DNA from: Solibacillus sp045640265
GTDB lineage: Bacteria; Bacillota; Bacilli; Bacillales_A; Planococcaceae
Length of the DNA: 25,562 nt
Assembly: GCA_045640265.1 (NCBI GenBank)
Contig: JAZUES010000295.1
Location: 1-25,562, forward strand
Direction: 5' to 3'
In this document: one piece after another, positions 6,759-15,286 of the stretch
How the letters are laid out: each line of letters opens with the position of its first letter
Position numbering within the stretch: position 1 is the first letter of the stretch
Position numbers and translations under genes: made by a program
The notes under the pieces: model-generated
What the model was told of the DNA's origin: nothing
Databases searched by the model: none
Seen by the model: the letters and a program-made list of their open reading frames with translations, nothing else

Positions 6759-7724
6759 ATGCAAAATGTAGAAGCAATCATAGTTGGTGGAGGTCCGTGT
6801 GGATTATCTGCAGCGATTGAACTACAAAACATTGGTTTAACACCGATTGTTATTGAAAAAGGAAATATCGTAAATGCAATTTATAACTACCCAACTCATC
6901 AAACTTTCTTTAGCACAAGTGAAAAATTAGCGATTGGTGATGTGCCGTTCATTATCGAAGAACGTAAACCCAAACGCAATCAGGCACTTGTCTATTACCG
7001 AGAAGTTGTAAAGGCGAAAAAAATTCAAGTAAACCGATTTGAAACTGTAAAAAGCGTTGTGAAAAGTGAAGGTACTTTCACAGTTCAAACAGATAAAGAA
7101 ACATATAAAACGCCGTATGTTGTCATTGCGACAGGCTATTATGATCATCCGAATTATTTAAATATTCCTGGTGAAAACTTACCGAAAGTGCATCATTATT
7201 TTAAAGAAGCACATCCATTTTTTGATTTAAATGTTTTGATTATTGGCGGTAAAAACTCAGCCATTGACGCAGCATTAGAGTTAAATAAAGCAGGGGCACA
7301 TGTTACGGTTGTTTACCGTGGGACAGAATATTCATCAAGCATCAAGCCATGGGTATTACCTGAGTTTTTAGGGTTAGTTCGTGATGGTGAAATTACGATG
7401 CATTTTAATACAAACGTGAAGGAAATTAACGAGCAAGAAGTTGTATTAGACGTTGAAGGCGAAGAACAAACAATTTCTAATGATATCGTCTTTGCAATGA
7501 CAGGCTACCATCCTGATCATAGCTTCATCCGTGCTATGGGTGTTGAATTGGATGAGGAAACAGGGCGACCATATTTTGATCCGGAAACAATGGAAACTAA
7601 TGTGGAAAACTTATTTATTGCGGGCGTACTTGCGGCAGGAGATAATGCAAACGAAATTTTTATTGAAAATGGACGATTCCATGGCGGATTAATTGCCGAA
7701 AAAATCGCTAAGCATAACAAATAA
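6759..7724 (+). CDS. ypdA: Bacillithiol disulfide reductase (YpdA/Bdr), FAD- and NADPH-dependent
   Basis: This 321-residue flavoprotein belongs to the thioredoxin-reductase-like group. The N-terminal FAD motif is IVGGGPCGLSAA, with Cys14 placed as in YpdA, where this cysteine is essential for reducing bacillithiol disulfide. A second Rossmann motif (IIGGKNSAIDAALELNKAG, near 161-179) binds NADPH, and the late FAD motif is FIAGVLAAGDNA (near 290-300). It lacks the CxxC pair of true thioredoxin reductase. ATG at 6759 has AAGGAG upstream, and a TATAAT sequence at 6720-6725 may be its -10 element. ansA starts 12 nt after the stop, so the two are probably co-transcribed. Its presence implies that the cell makes bacillithiol. 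Confidence 0.93.
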   Translation: MQNVEAIIVGGGPCGLSAAIELQNIGLTPIVIEKGNIVNAIYNYPTHQTFFSTSEKLAIGDVPFIIEERKPKRNQALVYYREVVKAKKIQVNRFETVKSVVKSEGTFTVQTDKETYKTPYVVIATGYYDHPNYLNIPGENLPKVHHYFKEAHPFFDLNVLIIGGKNSAIDAALELNKAGAHVTVVYRGTEYSSSIKPWVLPEFLGLVRDGEITMHFNTNVKEINEQEVVLDVEGEEQTISNDIVFAMTGYHPDHSFIRAMGVELDEETGRPYFDPETMETNVENLFIAGVLAAGDNANEIFIENGRFHGGLIAEKIAKHNK

Positions 7725-7736
7725 GAGGTGAATGTT

Positions 7737-8702
7737 TTGAAGAAAAAAGTGGCTTTAATTACAACAGGTGGAACGATTGCGAGTACTCGTAATGAAAAAA
7801 ATAAATTAGAATCAGGTAAGCTTGACGGCAATGCAATATTATCCATGTGTCAGCTTGAAAATGAACTTGATATCGAACTTATTGATTTATATCAAATTCC
7901 ATCAATGCATATGACGTTTGAAAACTTAAATCAACTAAATATAGTAATTCATCAAATTTTTAAAGATGAATCTGTAAGTGGGATCGTTGTTACCCATGGA
8001 ACGGATAGTTTGGAAGAAACTGCGTACTTTCTTGAGTTAACGGTAAATGACACGCGTCCAATCATTGTAACAGGTTCTCAAAAGTCATCAGGAGATATCG
8101 GGACAGATGTTTATTCGAACTTACGTAACTCCCTATTGGTTGCTTCAAGTGATGAAGCAAAAAACATTGGAACATGTGTCGTATTCAATGAAAAAATTAT
8201 TCACTCAAAATATGTAAAAAAAGTCCATTCTTCAAGCATAAACGGTTTTGGTGCTATTGGTTATGGGATGCTTGGCTATATCGATAATGATGAAGTTATC
8301 ATTTATCAAAAACCTACACATAAGGAAACTTATGCTATAAAGGAAAGTTACCCTACAGTAGAGATCGTAATGGCTTATTTGGGTGCAAGTTCAATTATTA
8401 TCGATGCATTATATGAAGCCGATGTTGACGGTATCGTACTTGTCGGTGCAGGTCGCGGTCAAGTGACACCAAAAATGACCAATACGATTGAAAAGCTATG
8501 TCAAAAGGGGATAAAGGTTATTTTAACGACTTCTACTGAAGAAGGACGAGTATTCCCGACATATGATTATTACAGTAGTGCAAACAATTTGAAGGATAAA
8601 GGCGTTATTATGGGTGGAGACTTTGATCCTAAAAAGGCACGCTTAAAATTATTGCTAATGCTGGCGAATGAAAACACGAACTATGATTCATTTATGCACT
8701 AA
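7737..8702 (+). CDS. ansA: L-asparaginase, cytoplasmic type I
   Basis: The enzyme hydrolyses asparagine to aspartate and ammonia. The first catalytic motif is TTGGTIAS with the nucleophile Thr13; the second is THGTDSLEET with Thr89 and Asp90. A conserved TGSQKSSGDIGTD segment follows. The start is uncertain: GTG at 7728 is in frame, but TTG at 7737 sits 6 nt after GAGGTG and gives the family's usual MKKKVALITTGGTIAS beginning, so I chose it (321 residues). There is no signal peptide, which fits the type I enzyme. The gene follows ypdA directly and ends in a terminator. Confidence 0.93.
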   Translation: MKKKVALITTGGTIASTRNEKNKLESGKLDGNAILSMCQLENELDIELIDLYQIPSMHMTFENLNQLNIVIHQIFKDESVSGIVVTHGTDSLEETAYFLELTVNDTRPIIVTGSQKSSGDIGTDVYSNLRNSLLVASSDEAKNIGTCVVFNEKIIHSKYVKKVHSSSINGFGAIGYGMLGYIDNDEVIIYQKPTHKETYAIKESYPTVEIVMAYLGASSIIIDALYEADVDGIVLVGAGRGQVTPKMTNTIEKLCQKGIKVILTTSTEEGRVFPTYDYYSSANNLKDKGVIMGGDFDPKKARLKLLLMLANENTNYDSFMH

Positions 8703-8708
8703 AAAACG

Positions 8709-8738
8709 AAACTCGGCAATTTAATGTCGAGTTTTTTT
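8709..8738 (+). terminator. Intrinsic terminator after ypdA-ansA
   Basis: A 9-bp stem AAACTCGGC with GTCGAGTTT (one G-U pair) is followed by TTTTTTT. Confidence 0.8.
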
Positions 8739-8855
8739 GTAAACAAAATTGCTATTATACGTTACTTTTTTCTAAACTTTGCTACACTACACTGCTAATA
8801 ACTAAATAGTGATATACTTTTAATAGAAAAATTTGTAAACGAGAGGAGCCGGCCT

Positions 8856-9530
8856 ATGTTCATACTTTTATCAGCAGCCATCGCGCCGGGTTTAGCCCTT
8901 TTAAGTTATTTTTATTTACGTAATCAAATGGATACGGAACCAAGGCGAACATTACTTCATGCCTTCATTTACGGAGCAATTATTACATTCCCAGTCCTAT
9001 TTATTCAATTCATTTTAAAAGAAGAGCATACTTTTTCGAATCCCTTTTTTGTGAATGCTGTATTTACGAGTTCAATAGAGGAATTAATAAAATGGCTTAT
9101 TATTTTAACTGTTATTTTGCGAAATGTGGAATTTGATGATCCATATGACGGAATATTATATGGAGCAGCGGTTTCGCTCGGCTTTGCAACGGTTGAAAAT
9201 ATTATTTATTTATTGTCATTTGGTATCGATCAGGCCATTATCCGTGCGATTCTACCAGTTTCAAGTCATGCGTTATTTGGTGTTGTAATGGGCTATTATT
9301 TTGGTAAGGGCAAGTTTACTAGTGATGACATTCAAAAAAAATACATTGCACTCGCATTATTTGCACCACTCGGTCTACACATTATGTATAATTCAATCTT
9401 AATGTTGGAAGAGTATTTTATGTATGCGATATTGCCCTTTATGCTGTTCTTATGGTGGTTTGCATTAAGAAAAGTAAAACAGGCACATGAACATTTAATA
9501 GAACATTTATCACGCTATAATGATCATTAA
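8856..9530 (+). CDS. prsW: PrsW-family intramembrane metalloprotease
   Basis: This 224-residue polytopic membrane protein has about seven hydrophobic helices. The family motifs are visible: SSIEELIKW with Glu75-Glu76, FATVEN with Glu114, SHALFGVVMGYYFG with His138, and LHIMYN with His175. These are the residue types expected to coordinate zinc within the membrane. In B. subtilis PrsW makes the first cut in the anti-sigma factor RsiW during envelope stress, which releases sigma-W. The substrate in this organism is inferred by homology only. ATG at 8856 has GAGAGGAG upstream. The gene lies alone between two terminators, next to sleB as in Bacillus. Confidence 0.92.
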   Translation: MFILLSAAIAPGLALLSYFYLRNQMDTEPRRTLLHAFIYGAIITFPVLFIQFILKEEHTFSNPFFVNAVFTSSIEELIKWLIILTVILRNVEFDDPYDGILYGAAVSLGFATVENIIYLLSFGIDQAIIRAILPVSSHALFGVVMGYYFGKGKFTSDDIQKKYIALALFAPLGLHIMYNSILMLEEYFMYAILPFMLFLWWFALRKVKQAHEHLIEHLSRYNDH

Positions 9531-9582
9531 TCTATTTGTACCGAAAGTGAAACGATAGGTACAAGACTCTCAAGATAAAAGC

Positions 9583-9623
9583 AAAGCTATTTAAAGAATA
9601 TTATTTCTTTAAATAGCTTTTTT
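9583..9623 (+). terminator. Intrinsic terminator after prsW
   Basis: A perfect 16-bp stem (AAAGCTATTTAAAGAA and its complement) with a 6-nt loop runs into TTTTTT. Confidence 0.85.
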
Positions 9624-9707
9624 CGTAGATAAGAAAAGGTATTCAAGGGAATCCACATAAGAAAAGACATGTTTTCGCACTATTTGGCGCGAAATCTGTT
9701 TTTCTAA

Positions 9708-9737
9708 TGTATGAAATCCATTTATTTTAACATGCTA
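9708..9737 (+). promoter_or_regulatory. Sigma-G-type forespore promoter of sleB-ypeB
   Basis: TGTATG (9708-9713) and CATGCTA (9731-9737) are 17 bp apart. They fit the sigma-G pattern (G[TC]AT[AG] and CATnnTA), which is known to control sleB in B. subtilis. The element lies 19 bp before the sleB start. Confidence 0.65.
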
Positions 9738-9756
9738 CTCTAAAAGGAGTGAAAGT

Positions 9757-10530
9757 ATGTTGAAAAAAATTGTGCTACTTTTATTGACTATTTCCTTTAG
9801 TGTGTCTTTAAATGCATCTGCTTTTTCAAATCAACAAATACAACGTGGTGCGTTTGGCGACGACGTGATTGAGCTACAAGCACGCTTACAATATTTGAGT
9901 TACTATCATGGTACTATTGACGGTAAATTTGGCTACGGTACTTACTGGGCATTGCGGAACTTTCAAGAGCAGTATGGCTTACCTGTAGATGGGATTGCAG
10001 GTAAGGCAACAAAAGATAAGTTAGCAAATAACTCGGATTTTGATAAAGAGTTTGTTCATAAGCAGATTAATGCAGGAAATCGCTTTACTTATTATGGTGG
10101 GGTTCCACTTGATCAGCAAGTGAAAGGTGGAGGCGGAGCGAAATCTACCACATCAATGCAATTGCCTCCCAATTATAGCGAACAAGATATACAAATATTA
10201 GCCAATGCGGTGTACGGGGAATCACGCGGTGAACCGTATGAAGGACAAGTGGCGGTTGCCGCAGTTATTCTAAACCGTTTAGAATCACCAGAATTTCCAG
10301 ATAGTGTTTCAGAAATCATTTTCCAACCAGGCGCTTTTACTGCAGTTGCAGATGGACAAATTTGGTTGTCACCTAATGAACGTGCAAAACAGGCGGTGCT
10401 CGATGCTATTAATGGTTGGGATCCTTCTGAGAATGCACTCTACTATTTTAACCCAGTGACTGCTACAAGTAAGTGGATTTGGTCAAGACCCCAAATCAAA
10501 CAAATCGGCGAACATATTTTTTGTTATTAA
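9757..10530 (+). CDS. sleB: Spore cortex-lytic enzyme SleB
   Basis: This exported lytic transglycosylase of 257 residues degrades spore cortex during germination. Residues 1-22 are a signal peptide (KK, a Leu/Ile-rich core, and an ASA cleavage site). Residues 28-90 are a peptidoglycan-binding domain of the PG_binding_1 type (RGAFGDDVIELQARLQYLSY). A Gly-rich linker at 123-128 leads to the catalytic hydrolase_2 domain from about 142, with the key glutamate likely Glu155 in NAVYGESRGEPYEGQ. The C-terminus (QIKQIGEHIFCY) is the usual SleB ending. ATG at 9757 has AAGGAG upstream. ypeB follows after 12 nt; YpeB is needed to keep SleB in the spore. Confidence 0.97.
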   Translation: MLKKIVLLLLTISFSVSLNASAFSNQQIQRGAFGDDVIELQARLQYLSYYHGTIDGKFGYGTYWALRNFQEQYGLPVDGIAGKATKDKLANNSDFDKEFVHKQINAGNRFTYYGGVPLDQQVKGGGGAKSTTSMQLPPNYSEQDIQILANAVYGESRGEPYEGQVAVAAVILNRLESPEFPDSVSEIIFQPGAFTAVADGQIWLSPNERAKQAVLDAINGWDPSENALYYFNPVTATSKWIWSRPQIKQIGEHIFCY

Positions 10531-10542
10531 GAGGGAGCCAAT

Positions 10543-11826
10543 ATGAAAAATCTTTCGTATTTATTAGGACTATTTGTCGTTATTTTAGCTTTTGTCTCAC
10601 TTGATTTTTATAAGGAAAATAAACAATTAGAGCGTGCTGTTTATGCAACGTATTCTAAAGATTTATCGGCTGCAACCGAAAAATTGTCGCTACTTCATCA
10701 AACGATTAATCAGTCATTGTTATTTCAAGATGATCGGGCATTAAATTCAGAACTCGATTCTATCTGGCGGATGAGTAGTGATCTAAGAAAATCGGTGGCA
10801 AACTTACCGATACAAGAAGAAGTACAAAATGAATGGATGCGTTATTTAGGGAAGATTGGAGATAATGCGAAACAAGCTTCAAATAGTGGCGATTTAGACA
10901 CATGGAAAAATAAGATGACGACGGTTTCAACGAATTTACAAGCGTTTTCTGAGGAGTGGAAAGTCGCAACGATATCCTTTTTTGAAAATGATGGTGATTT
11001 AAAAAAATGGACGAGTAATAAAGAACTGGATTTAAGTGAATCTCCATTTGTTGAAGCATCTAAGCAACTTAAAACATATAATGAAACCGATTTTCCATTA
11101 ACAGCGAGTGAATCTGATTATGAAAAGAAACGAGAATTGCAACATATAACAGATGAAAAAGTAACAAAAAAACAAGCAATTGAAAAACTAAAGAATTATT
11201 TCCCGGAAATAAATGACGCAATGGTAACAGTAACAAAAAGCAGTGATGATGCACCATATCCGTTTTATCATATTCAATTTATAAGAGGCTCTCGTATTGG
11301 GTACGCGGATATCACGGAAAAGGGTGGGCATTTATTATCATTTTTATTAGAACGTCCTGTATTAAAAAATGCGGTATCACATGAAGACGTTACATCTGCT
11401 GCCCATGAGTTCATGACGAGAGTAGGTTATACAGATGTGACTTTAACCGAATCCCGTGAAAATCATGAAGCATGGCATTTTGTATTTACTCGCTTTCATG
11501 GGGCAGACAAAGCACTCGTTTATCCCGATAGCATCCAAATTAAAGTAGCGAAGGATAACGCTGAAATACTTGGATTAAATGCGATGGAATATATACAAGA
11601 AGAAAATATTGCTGAACAATCAGAAATTCCGATTAATTGGGACACTTTTTTTGCAAAAGATGCGAACGTTGAAGAAGTGAAAAAAATATATACAGCTAAC
11701 AAACAATTACAATTGCGTAAATGCTATGAAGTGCTTTTACGAATGGAAAATCAATATAATGATACTTATCGCATTGTCATTGATACAGAATCTCATGAAG
11801 TTGTGAAAGTCGAAAAGCTACATTAA
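10543..11826 (+). CDS. ypeB: Germination protein YpeB
   Basis: This 427-residue protein pairs with SleB. Residues 5-20 form an uncleaved signal anchor (YLLGLFVVILAFVSLDFY). A helical N-terminal half follows (about 25-200). The C-terminal half holds PepSY-like repeats: residues 205-270 (VTKKQAIEKLKNYFPEIND and on), 280-350, and about 370-427 with the ending DTESHEVVKVEKLH. In Bacillus spores YpeB and SleB stabilise each other, and PepSY domains are thought to restrain hydrolases. ATG at 10543 follows GAGGGAG. The gene is co-transcribed with sleB by its 12-nt spacing. No strong terminator is visible behind it. Confidence 0.95.
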   Translation: MKNLSYLLGLFVVILAFVSLDFYKENKQLERAVYATYSKDLSAATEKLSLLHQTINQSLLFQDDRALNSELDSIWRMSSDLRKSVANLPIQEEVQNEWMRYLGKIGDNAKQASNSGDLDTWKNKMTTVSTNLQAFSEEWKVATISFFENDGDLKKWTSNKELDLSESPFVEASKQLKTYNETDFPLTASESDYEKKRELQHITDEKVTKKQAIEKLKNYFPEINDAMVTVTKSSDDAPYPFYHIQFIRGSRIGYADITEKGGHLLSFLLERPVLKNAVSHEDVTSAAHEFMTRVGYTDVTLTESRENHEAWHFVFTRFHGADKALVYPDSIQIKVAKDNAEILGLNAMEYIQEENIAEQSEIPINWDTFFAKDANVEEVKKIYTANKQLQLRKCYEVLLRMENQYNDTYRIVIDTESHEVVKVEKLH

Positions 11827-11917
11827 TATTTATAAATTTCAGCTGGGAACATATAGCTAATTTTTTGATCTCGTGAGATAATAGTATCATTAATCTTTAT
11901 CGCACGAGGAGAGACAA

Positions 11918-12571
11918 ATGGAACTTAAAATTGGAACACTTTTAACATTAGAACCAACTTATACAGATCGTATCGAGAAGTTTCGTTGTAGAGTAGTGGA
12001 TCGTAAAGCAAATGTAATATTTATTGACTATCCGATTAATGTTGCAACAAAGAAAACAGCATTTTTATTAGATGGTGCACAATTTCGAGTAACCTATAAT
12101 ACAGAATCAAAGGTAAGTTATAGCTTTAATACAGAAGTGTTAGGGAGAAGAGCGGGCAATATTCAAATGATCTTAATATCTTGTCCACCTTCCGAAGAAT
12201 TCATTAAAATTCAACGAAGAGAATATGTACGTGTAGAGACACCTGTTGATGTAGCGATTGAATTTGACGGACGTCGTTATCAATTTGTAGCAGAGGATAT
12301 TAGTGCGGGTGGTACGGCCATTCATATAAAATCACCTGTTGGCTTTAATGAGGATGACATTGTTAAAATGATGATTGTATTACCATTTGTAAATGGAGAT
12401 ATACGTTATGTTGAAACAGATGCTACGATCGTTCGTATTTTCGAGAGAGACGAAGTTACCATTGCATCTATTCAGTTTACGGATACAGATGATTTTGATC
12501 AGCAACAAATTGTTCGTTTTTGCTTTGAACGTCAATTGATGATTCGTAAAAAGGAAATAAATGAAGTATAA
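11918..12571 (+). CDS. ypfA: PilZ-domain c-di-GMP receptor (YpfA/MotI-like)
   Basis: This cytoplasmic protein of 217 residues has two domains. Residues 1-95 are the YcgR-like N-terminal beta domain. From about residue 98 there is a PilZ domain with both c-di-GMP-binding motifs: QRREYVR (Arg100, Arg101, Arg105) and DISAGG (Asp127, Ser129, Gly132). In B. subtilis the counterpart (YpfA, also called DgrA or MotI) binds c-di-GMP and then the flagellar stator to stop motility. The motor role here is inferred from that. ATG at 11918 has GAGGAGAG upstream. The gene is separate from ypeB (91 nt) and ends in a strong terminator. Confidence 0.93.
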   Translation: MELKIGTLLTLEPTYTDRIEKFRCRVVDRKANVIFIDYPINVATKKTAFLLDGAQFRVTYNTESKVSYSFNTEVLGRRAGNIQMILISCPPSEEFIKIQRREYVRVETPVDVAIEFDGRRYQFVAEDISAGGTAIHIKSPVGFNEDDIVKMMIVLPFVNGDIRYVETDATIVRIFERDEVTIASIQFTDTDDFDQQQIVRFCFERQLMIRKKEINEV

Positions 12572-12575
12572 GCAC

Positions 12576-12616
12576 AAAGAGTTCTAAAAAGTATAAACTT
12601 TTTAGAGCTCTTTTCC
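12576..12616 (+). terminator. Intrinsic terminator after ypfA
   Basis: A 17-bp stem (AAAGAGTTCTAAAAAGT, one U-G pair) with the 4-nt loop ATAA is followed by a T-rich tract. Confidence 0.85.
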
Positions 12617-12850
12617 TTTTATGGTACATTACCATTTTAAGTTTTATCAACTTTTCTAGCTATATTCCAAAGTAGCGCCCCCCGCAGCGTAGCAGAACAG
12701 ACTTGATTTAAAGGAATCACTTTGAATAAGTCATCCACAACTTAGGTGATGAGCCATTTTTATTAAAAAAATACCATTGGAAAAAGTACTTAAAAAAAGA
12801 ATATGTATTTTAGATTATGATACAATAACAACGGAAAGTAGGGATTAGTT
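12617..12850. other. Gene-free gap before cmk with a short GC-rich patch
   Basis: No open frame with a binding site is visible. It holds a 15-bp hairpin-like repeat (ATGGTA-CAT-TACCAT, 12621-12635) and a GC-rich patch at about 12673-12695 (GTAGCG, six C, GCAGCGTAGC) in otherwise AT-rich DNA. B. subtilis has the tiny gene ypfB between ypfA and cmk; I see no counterpart here. A TACAAT at 12821-12826 may be the cmk -10 element, but its -35 is weak. Confidence 0.5.
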
Positions 12851-13525
12851 ATGATGAAAAAAATTCAAATTGCAATTGACGGTCCAGCAGGTGCCGGGAA
12901 AAGTACAATTGCCAAAATTGTAGCGGAGACACTTCAATTTACTTACATTGATACAGGTGCAATGTATCGTGCCGTAACGTATAAAGCGATGAACGAAAAC
13001 ATACAATTACATGACGCAGTAGCAATCGAAGTCATGTTAAATAATACGACGATAATGTTAAAACCTTCAGAACAAGGTCAATTAGTATTTATTGACGGAG
13101 AAGATGTGTCACAAGCAATTCGTTCAAACGAAGTGACAGCAAATGTTTCACAAGTAGCAGCACATGCCAATATCCGCGAAATCTTAGTTGCCATGCAACA
13201 ACAATTGGCGTCTAATGGTGGCGTTGTCATGGATGGACGAGATATTGCAACTCATGTTTTAAAGGATGCTGAACTTAAAATTTTCATGTCTGCAACGGTT
13301 GAAGAACGTGCACGTCGTCGCTTCTTAGATAATGAACGTCGTGGTATTTCTTCAACGATTGAATCATTGCAGAAAGATATTGCACGTCGCGATAAATTAG
13401 ACAGCGAACGTGAAGCATCACCTTTAATTCAAGCAGAAGATGCGTTATTTTTAGATACTACGAATTTATCAATTGATGAAGCAGCAGAAGAAATTTTAAA
13501 ATTAGCAAAAAGTAAAATGGCTTAA
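12851..13525 (+). CDS. cmk: Cytidylate kinase
   Basis: The enzyme phosphorylates CMP and dCMP to the diphosphates with ATP. The P-loop is DGPAGAGKST (10-19). The substrate region is IDTGAMYRAVTY (33-44), and DGRDIATHVL (128-137) is the conserved segment found in bacterial CMP kinases. A lid region rich in Arg follows (EERARRRFLDNERRG). Length 224 residues is normal. ATG at 12851 is used with TAGGG upstream; ATG at 12854 is an equally plausible alternative. The S1-domain gene follows after 115 nt with its own promoter, the same order as in many Firmicutes. Confidence 0.96.
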   Translation: MMKKIQIAIDGPAGAGKSTIAKIVAETLQFTYIDTGAMYRAVTYKAMNENIQLHDAVAIEVMLNNTTIMLKPSEQGQLVFIDGEDVSQAIRSNEVTANVSQVAAHANIREILVAMQQQLASNGGVVMDGRDIATHVLKDAELKIFMSATVEERARRRFLDNERRGISSTIESLQKDIARRDKLDSEREASPLIQAEDALFLDTTNLSIDEAAEEILKLAKSKMA

Positions 13526-13580
13526 TCCGAATAATTTATAACGGTTTTTACGAAAATTTCTGAAAATAAAAGGATATATT

Positions 13581-13609
13581 TTGTTTTTATCGAACTTTTC
13601 GAATAAAAT
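13581..13609 (+). promoter_or_regulatory. Sigma-A promoter of the rpsA homologue
   Basis: TTGTTT (13581-13586) and TAAAAT (13604-13609) are spaced by 17 bp and lie 31 bp before the ATG at 13641. Confidence 0.6.
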
Positions 13610-13640
13610 AATAAGTGGAATATGCGAAGGAGGGTTACAT

Positions 13641-14783
13641 ATGTCTGAAGAAATGAATTTAGGGTCAAACCTTCAATTTCAAGAAGGAGATATTGTGAAA
13701 GGTGTTGCTGTGCAAGTAGAAGACAAGTCAGTAACAGTTTCGATCGAGGGAGCACCATTTGACGGAATTATACCAATTAGCGAACTTTCAAGCTTACACA
13801 TCGAAAAAGCTTCTGATTTTGTCTCAATAGGCGATCAATTAGAGCTAATGATTACAAAAGTTGAGGAAGAAAATTTTGTCTTATCAAAACGCAAAGTGGA
13901 TGCACTTAATGCCTGGGATAAGTTAGAGGCGAAATTTGAATCTGGTGAAGTATTCGAAGCAGAGGTAAAAGATGTTGTGAAAGGCGGACTTGTAGTAGAT
14001 TTAGGAGTGCGCGGTTTCGTTCCAGCTTCACTAGTTGAAGATTATTTTGTAGAAAATTTTGATGATTATAATGGTAGAGTTTTAAGCTTTAAAATTACAG
14101 AATTAGATAAAGAAAAAGGTCGTTTAATCTTGTCACATCGTGCTGTTTTAGAAGAAGAAAAAGCTTCTAAAAAGCAACAGGTGATTGAATCTATTAAAGA
14201 AGGCGATGTTTTAGAAGGTACCGTACAACGCTTAGCGAAATTCGGGGCATTCATCGACTTAGGCGGTGTAGACGGCTTAGTTCACATTTCACAAATTGCA
14301 CATGAACATGTGGAAGATGTATCAACTGTTTTACAAGAAGGACAAACTGTGACAGTTAAAGTACTTTCAGTCGATCCTGAAAATGAACGTGTATCATTAT
14401 CAATTAAAGATACATTAGAAGGACCTTGGACGAATATTGAAGAAAAGGCTTCTAAGGGTGCGGTTTTAACAGGTGTTGTAAAACGTCTTGTCACATTCGG
14501 TGCATTTGTTGAAGTATTCCCAGGAGTTGAAGGTCTTGTACACATTTCACAAATTTCACACAAGCATGTGAATACACCACACGAAGCATTAAAAGAAGGT
14601 CAAGAAGTGGAAGTAAAAGTGTTAGAAGTGAGCGAAGGTGAAAAACGTTTAGCTTTAAGCATTAAAGCACTTCAAGAAGCACCAGTTGATCATGAAGATT
14701 TCGATTATGAACTGCCAGAAGAAAACACAGGTTTCTCATTCAGTGATGTCATCGGTGATCAATTAAAGAGCTTTAAAAAATAA
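13641..14783 (+). CDS. rpsA: RNA-binding protein with four S1 domains (ribosomal protein S1 homologue, YpfD)
   Basis: This 380-residue protein has four S1 repeats: about 15-85 (FQEGDIVKGVAVQVEDKSVT), 100-170 (GEVFEAEVKDVVKGGLVVDL), 190-258 (EGDVLEGTVQRLAKFGAFID) and 275-345 (GAVLTGVVKRLVTFGAFVEV). An acidic tail ends in KSFKK. Domains three and four carry the classic GLVHISQI core. ATG at 13641 follows GAAGGAGGG by 7 nt; an upstream in-frame TTG coincides with the promoter -35 and is not used. Gram-negative S1 has six domains; this four-domain form is the usual Firmicute type, and in B. subtilis it is not essential for translation. The gene is separated from cmk by its own promoter and ends in a terminator. 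Confidence 0.95.
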   Translation: MSEEMNLGSNLQFQEGDIVKGVAVQVEDKSVTVSIEGAPFDGIIPISELSSLHIEKASDFVSIGDQLELMITKVEEENFVLSKRKVDALNAWDKLEAKFESGEVFEAEVKDVVKGGLVVDLGVRGFVPASLVEDYFVENFDDYNGRVLSFKITELDKEKGRLILSHRAVLEEEKASKKQQVIESIKEGDVLEGTVQRLAKFGAFIDLGGVDGLVHISQIAHEHVEDVSTVLQEGQTVTVKVLSVDPENERVSLSIKDTLEGPWTNIEEKASKGAVLTGVVKRLVTFGAFVEVFPGVEGLVHISQISHKHVNTPHEALKEGQEVEVKVLEVSEGEKRLALSIKALQEAPVDHEDFDYELPEENTGFSFSDVIGDQLKSFKK

Positions 14784-14795
14784 TATTTAGTTCAT

Positions 14796-14835
14796 AACCG
14801 CTTTGTAAGCAATCAAGCTTACAGGGCGGTTTTTT
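14796..14835 (+). terminator. Intrinsic terminator after rpsA
   Basis: A 15-bp stem AACCGCTTTGTAAGC with GCTTACAGGGCGGTT (two U-G pairs) is followed by TTTTTT. Confidence 0.85.
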
Positions 14836-15203
14836 AGTGTGTGATTCTTAAATAGGAAAAGGGCAAGTCAAAATGTTTTTTCTTCTAATAAAGTGGAAAT
14901 TCGGGGTTATTGGTTTGGCTGCAGTACAACTTTCAAAAAGCCTTTTGCAGGTGCTTTGCTGTGTGAAAGGCTCGACAAGTAAACTATATCCTCTTTCTAA
15001 CAAGAATTTTCCACTCTTTTTCATATAATAGTTTTTTGAATTGTATTGTACAAAATGGTATAAGTAATGCAACTAATAACGTAAAGAAATATTGCAAAAA
15101 CGCAGTACGTATTAGGGCAGGATTAGTAGACTTTTCCCATTAAATTTAGCTGTATCATTATCAAAATAATGCTCAAAAAACAACGATTGCTATAATAAAT
15201 GCA
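14836..15203. other. Gene-free stretch between rpsA and der
   Basis: About 370 bases without a gene I can support. A minus-strand frame of 74 codons (14848-15072) lacks a binding site and has a TTG start. A plus-strand frame of about 50 codons starting at ATG near 14872 is equally unconvincing. An imperfect inverted repeat (AGCCTTT...AAAGGCT, roughly 14938-14972) could fold. B. subtilis has other genes at this place (yphA, yphB and others); they are absent here. Confidence 0.5.
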
Positions 15204-15232
15204 TTTAGAATGTTGTGAAAAAATGATATAAT
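15204..15232 (+). promoter_or_regulatory. Putative promoter of der with an extended -10
   Basis: TTTAGA (15204-15209) is followed after 17 bp by TGATATAAT, an extended -10 with a perfect hexamer at 15227-15232. A second TATAAT at 15246-15251 lacks a convincing -35. Confidence 0.5.
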
Positions 15233-15286
15233 AAACAAATTCGTGTATAATACAGAATATTAGAGTTTGGAAGGATGAAGTACAGG

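Noticed and set aside
12731..12739. DnaA-box-like sequence TCATCCACA
   Set aside because: Only a single copy with one mismatch; an origin would need several boxes and fitting neighbours.
14848..15072. Minus-strand frame of 74 codons between rpsA and der
   Set aside because: It starts with TTG, has no ribosome binding site, no recognisable domain and an unusual composition; more likely chance.
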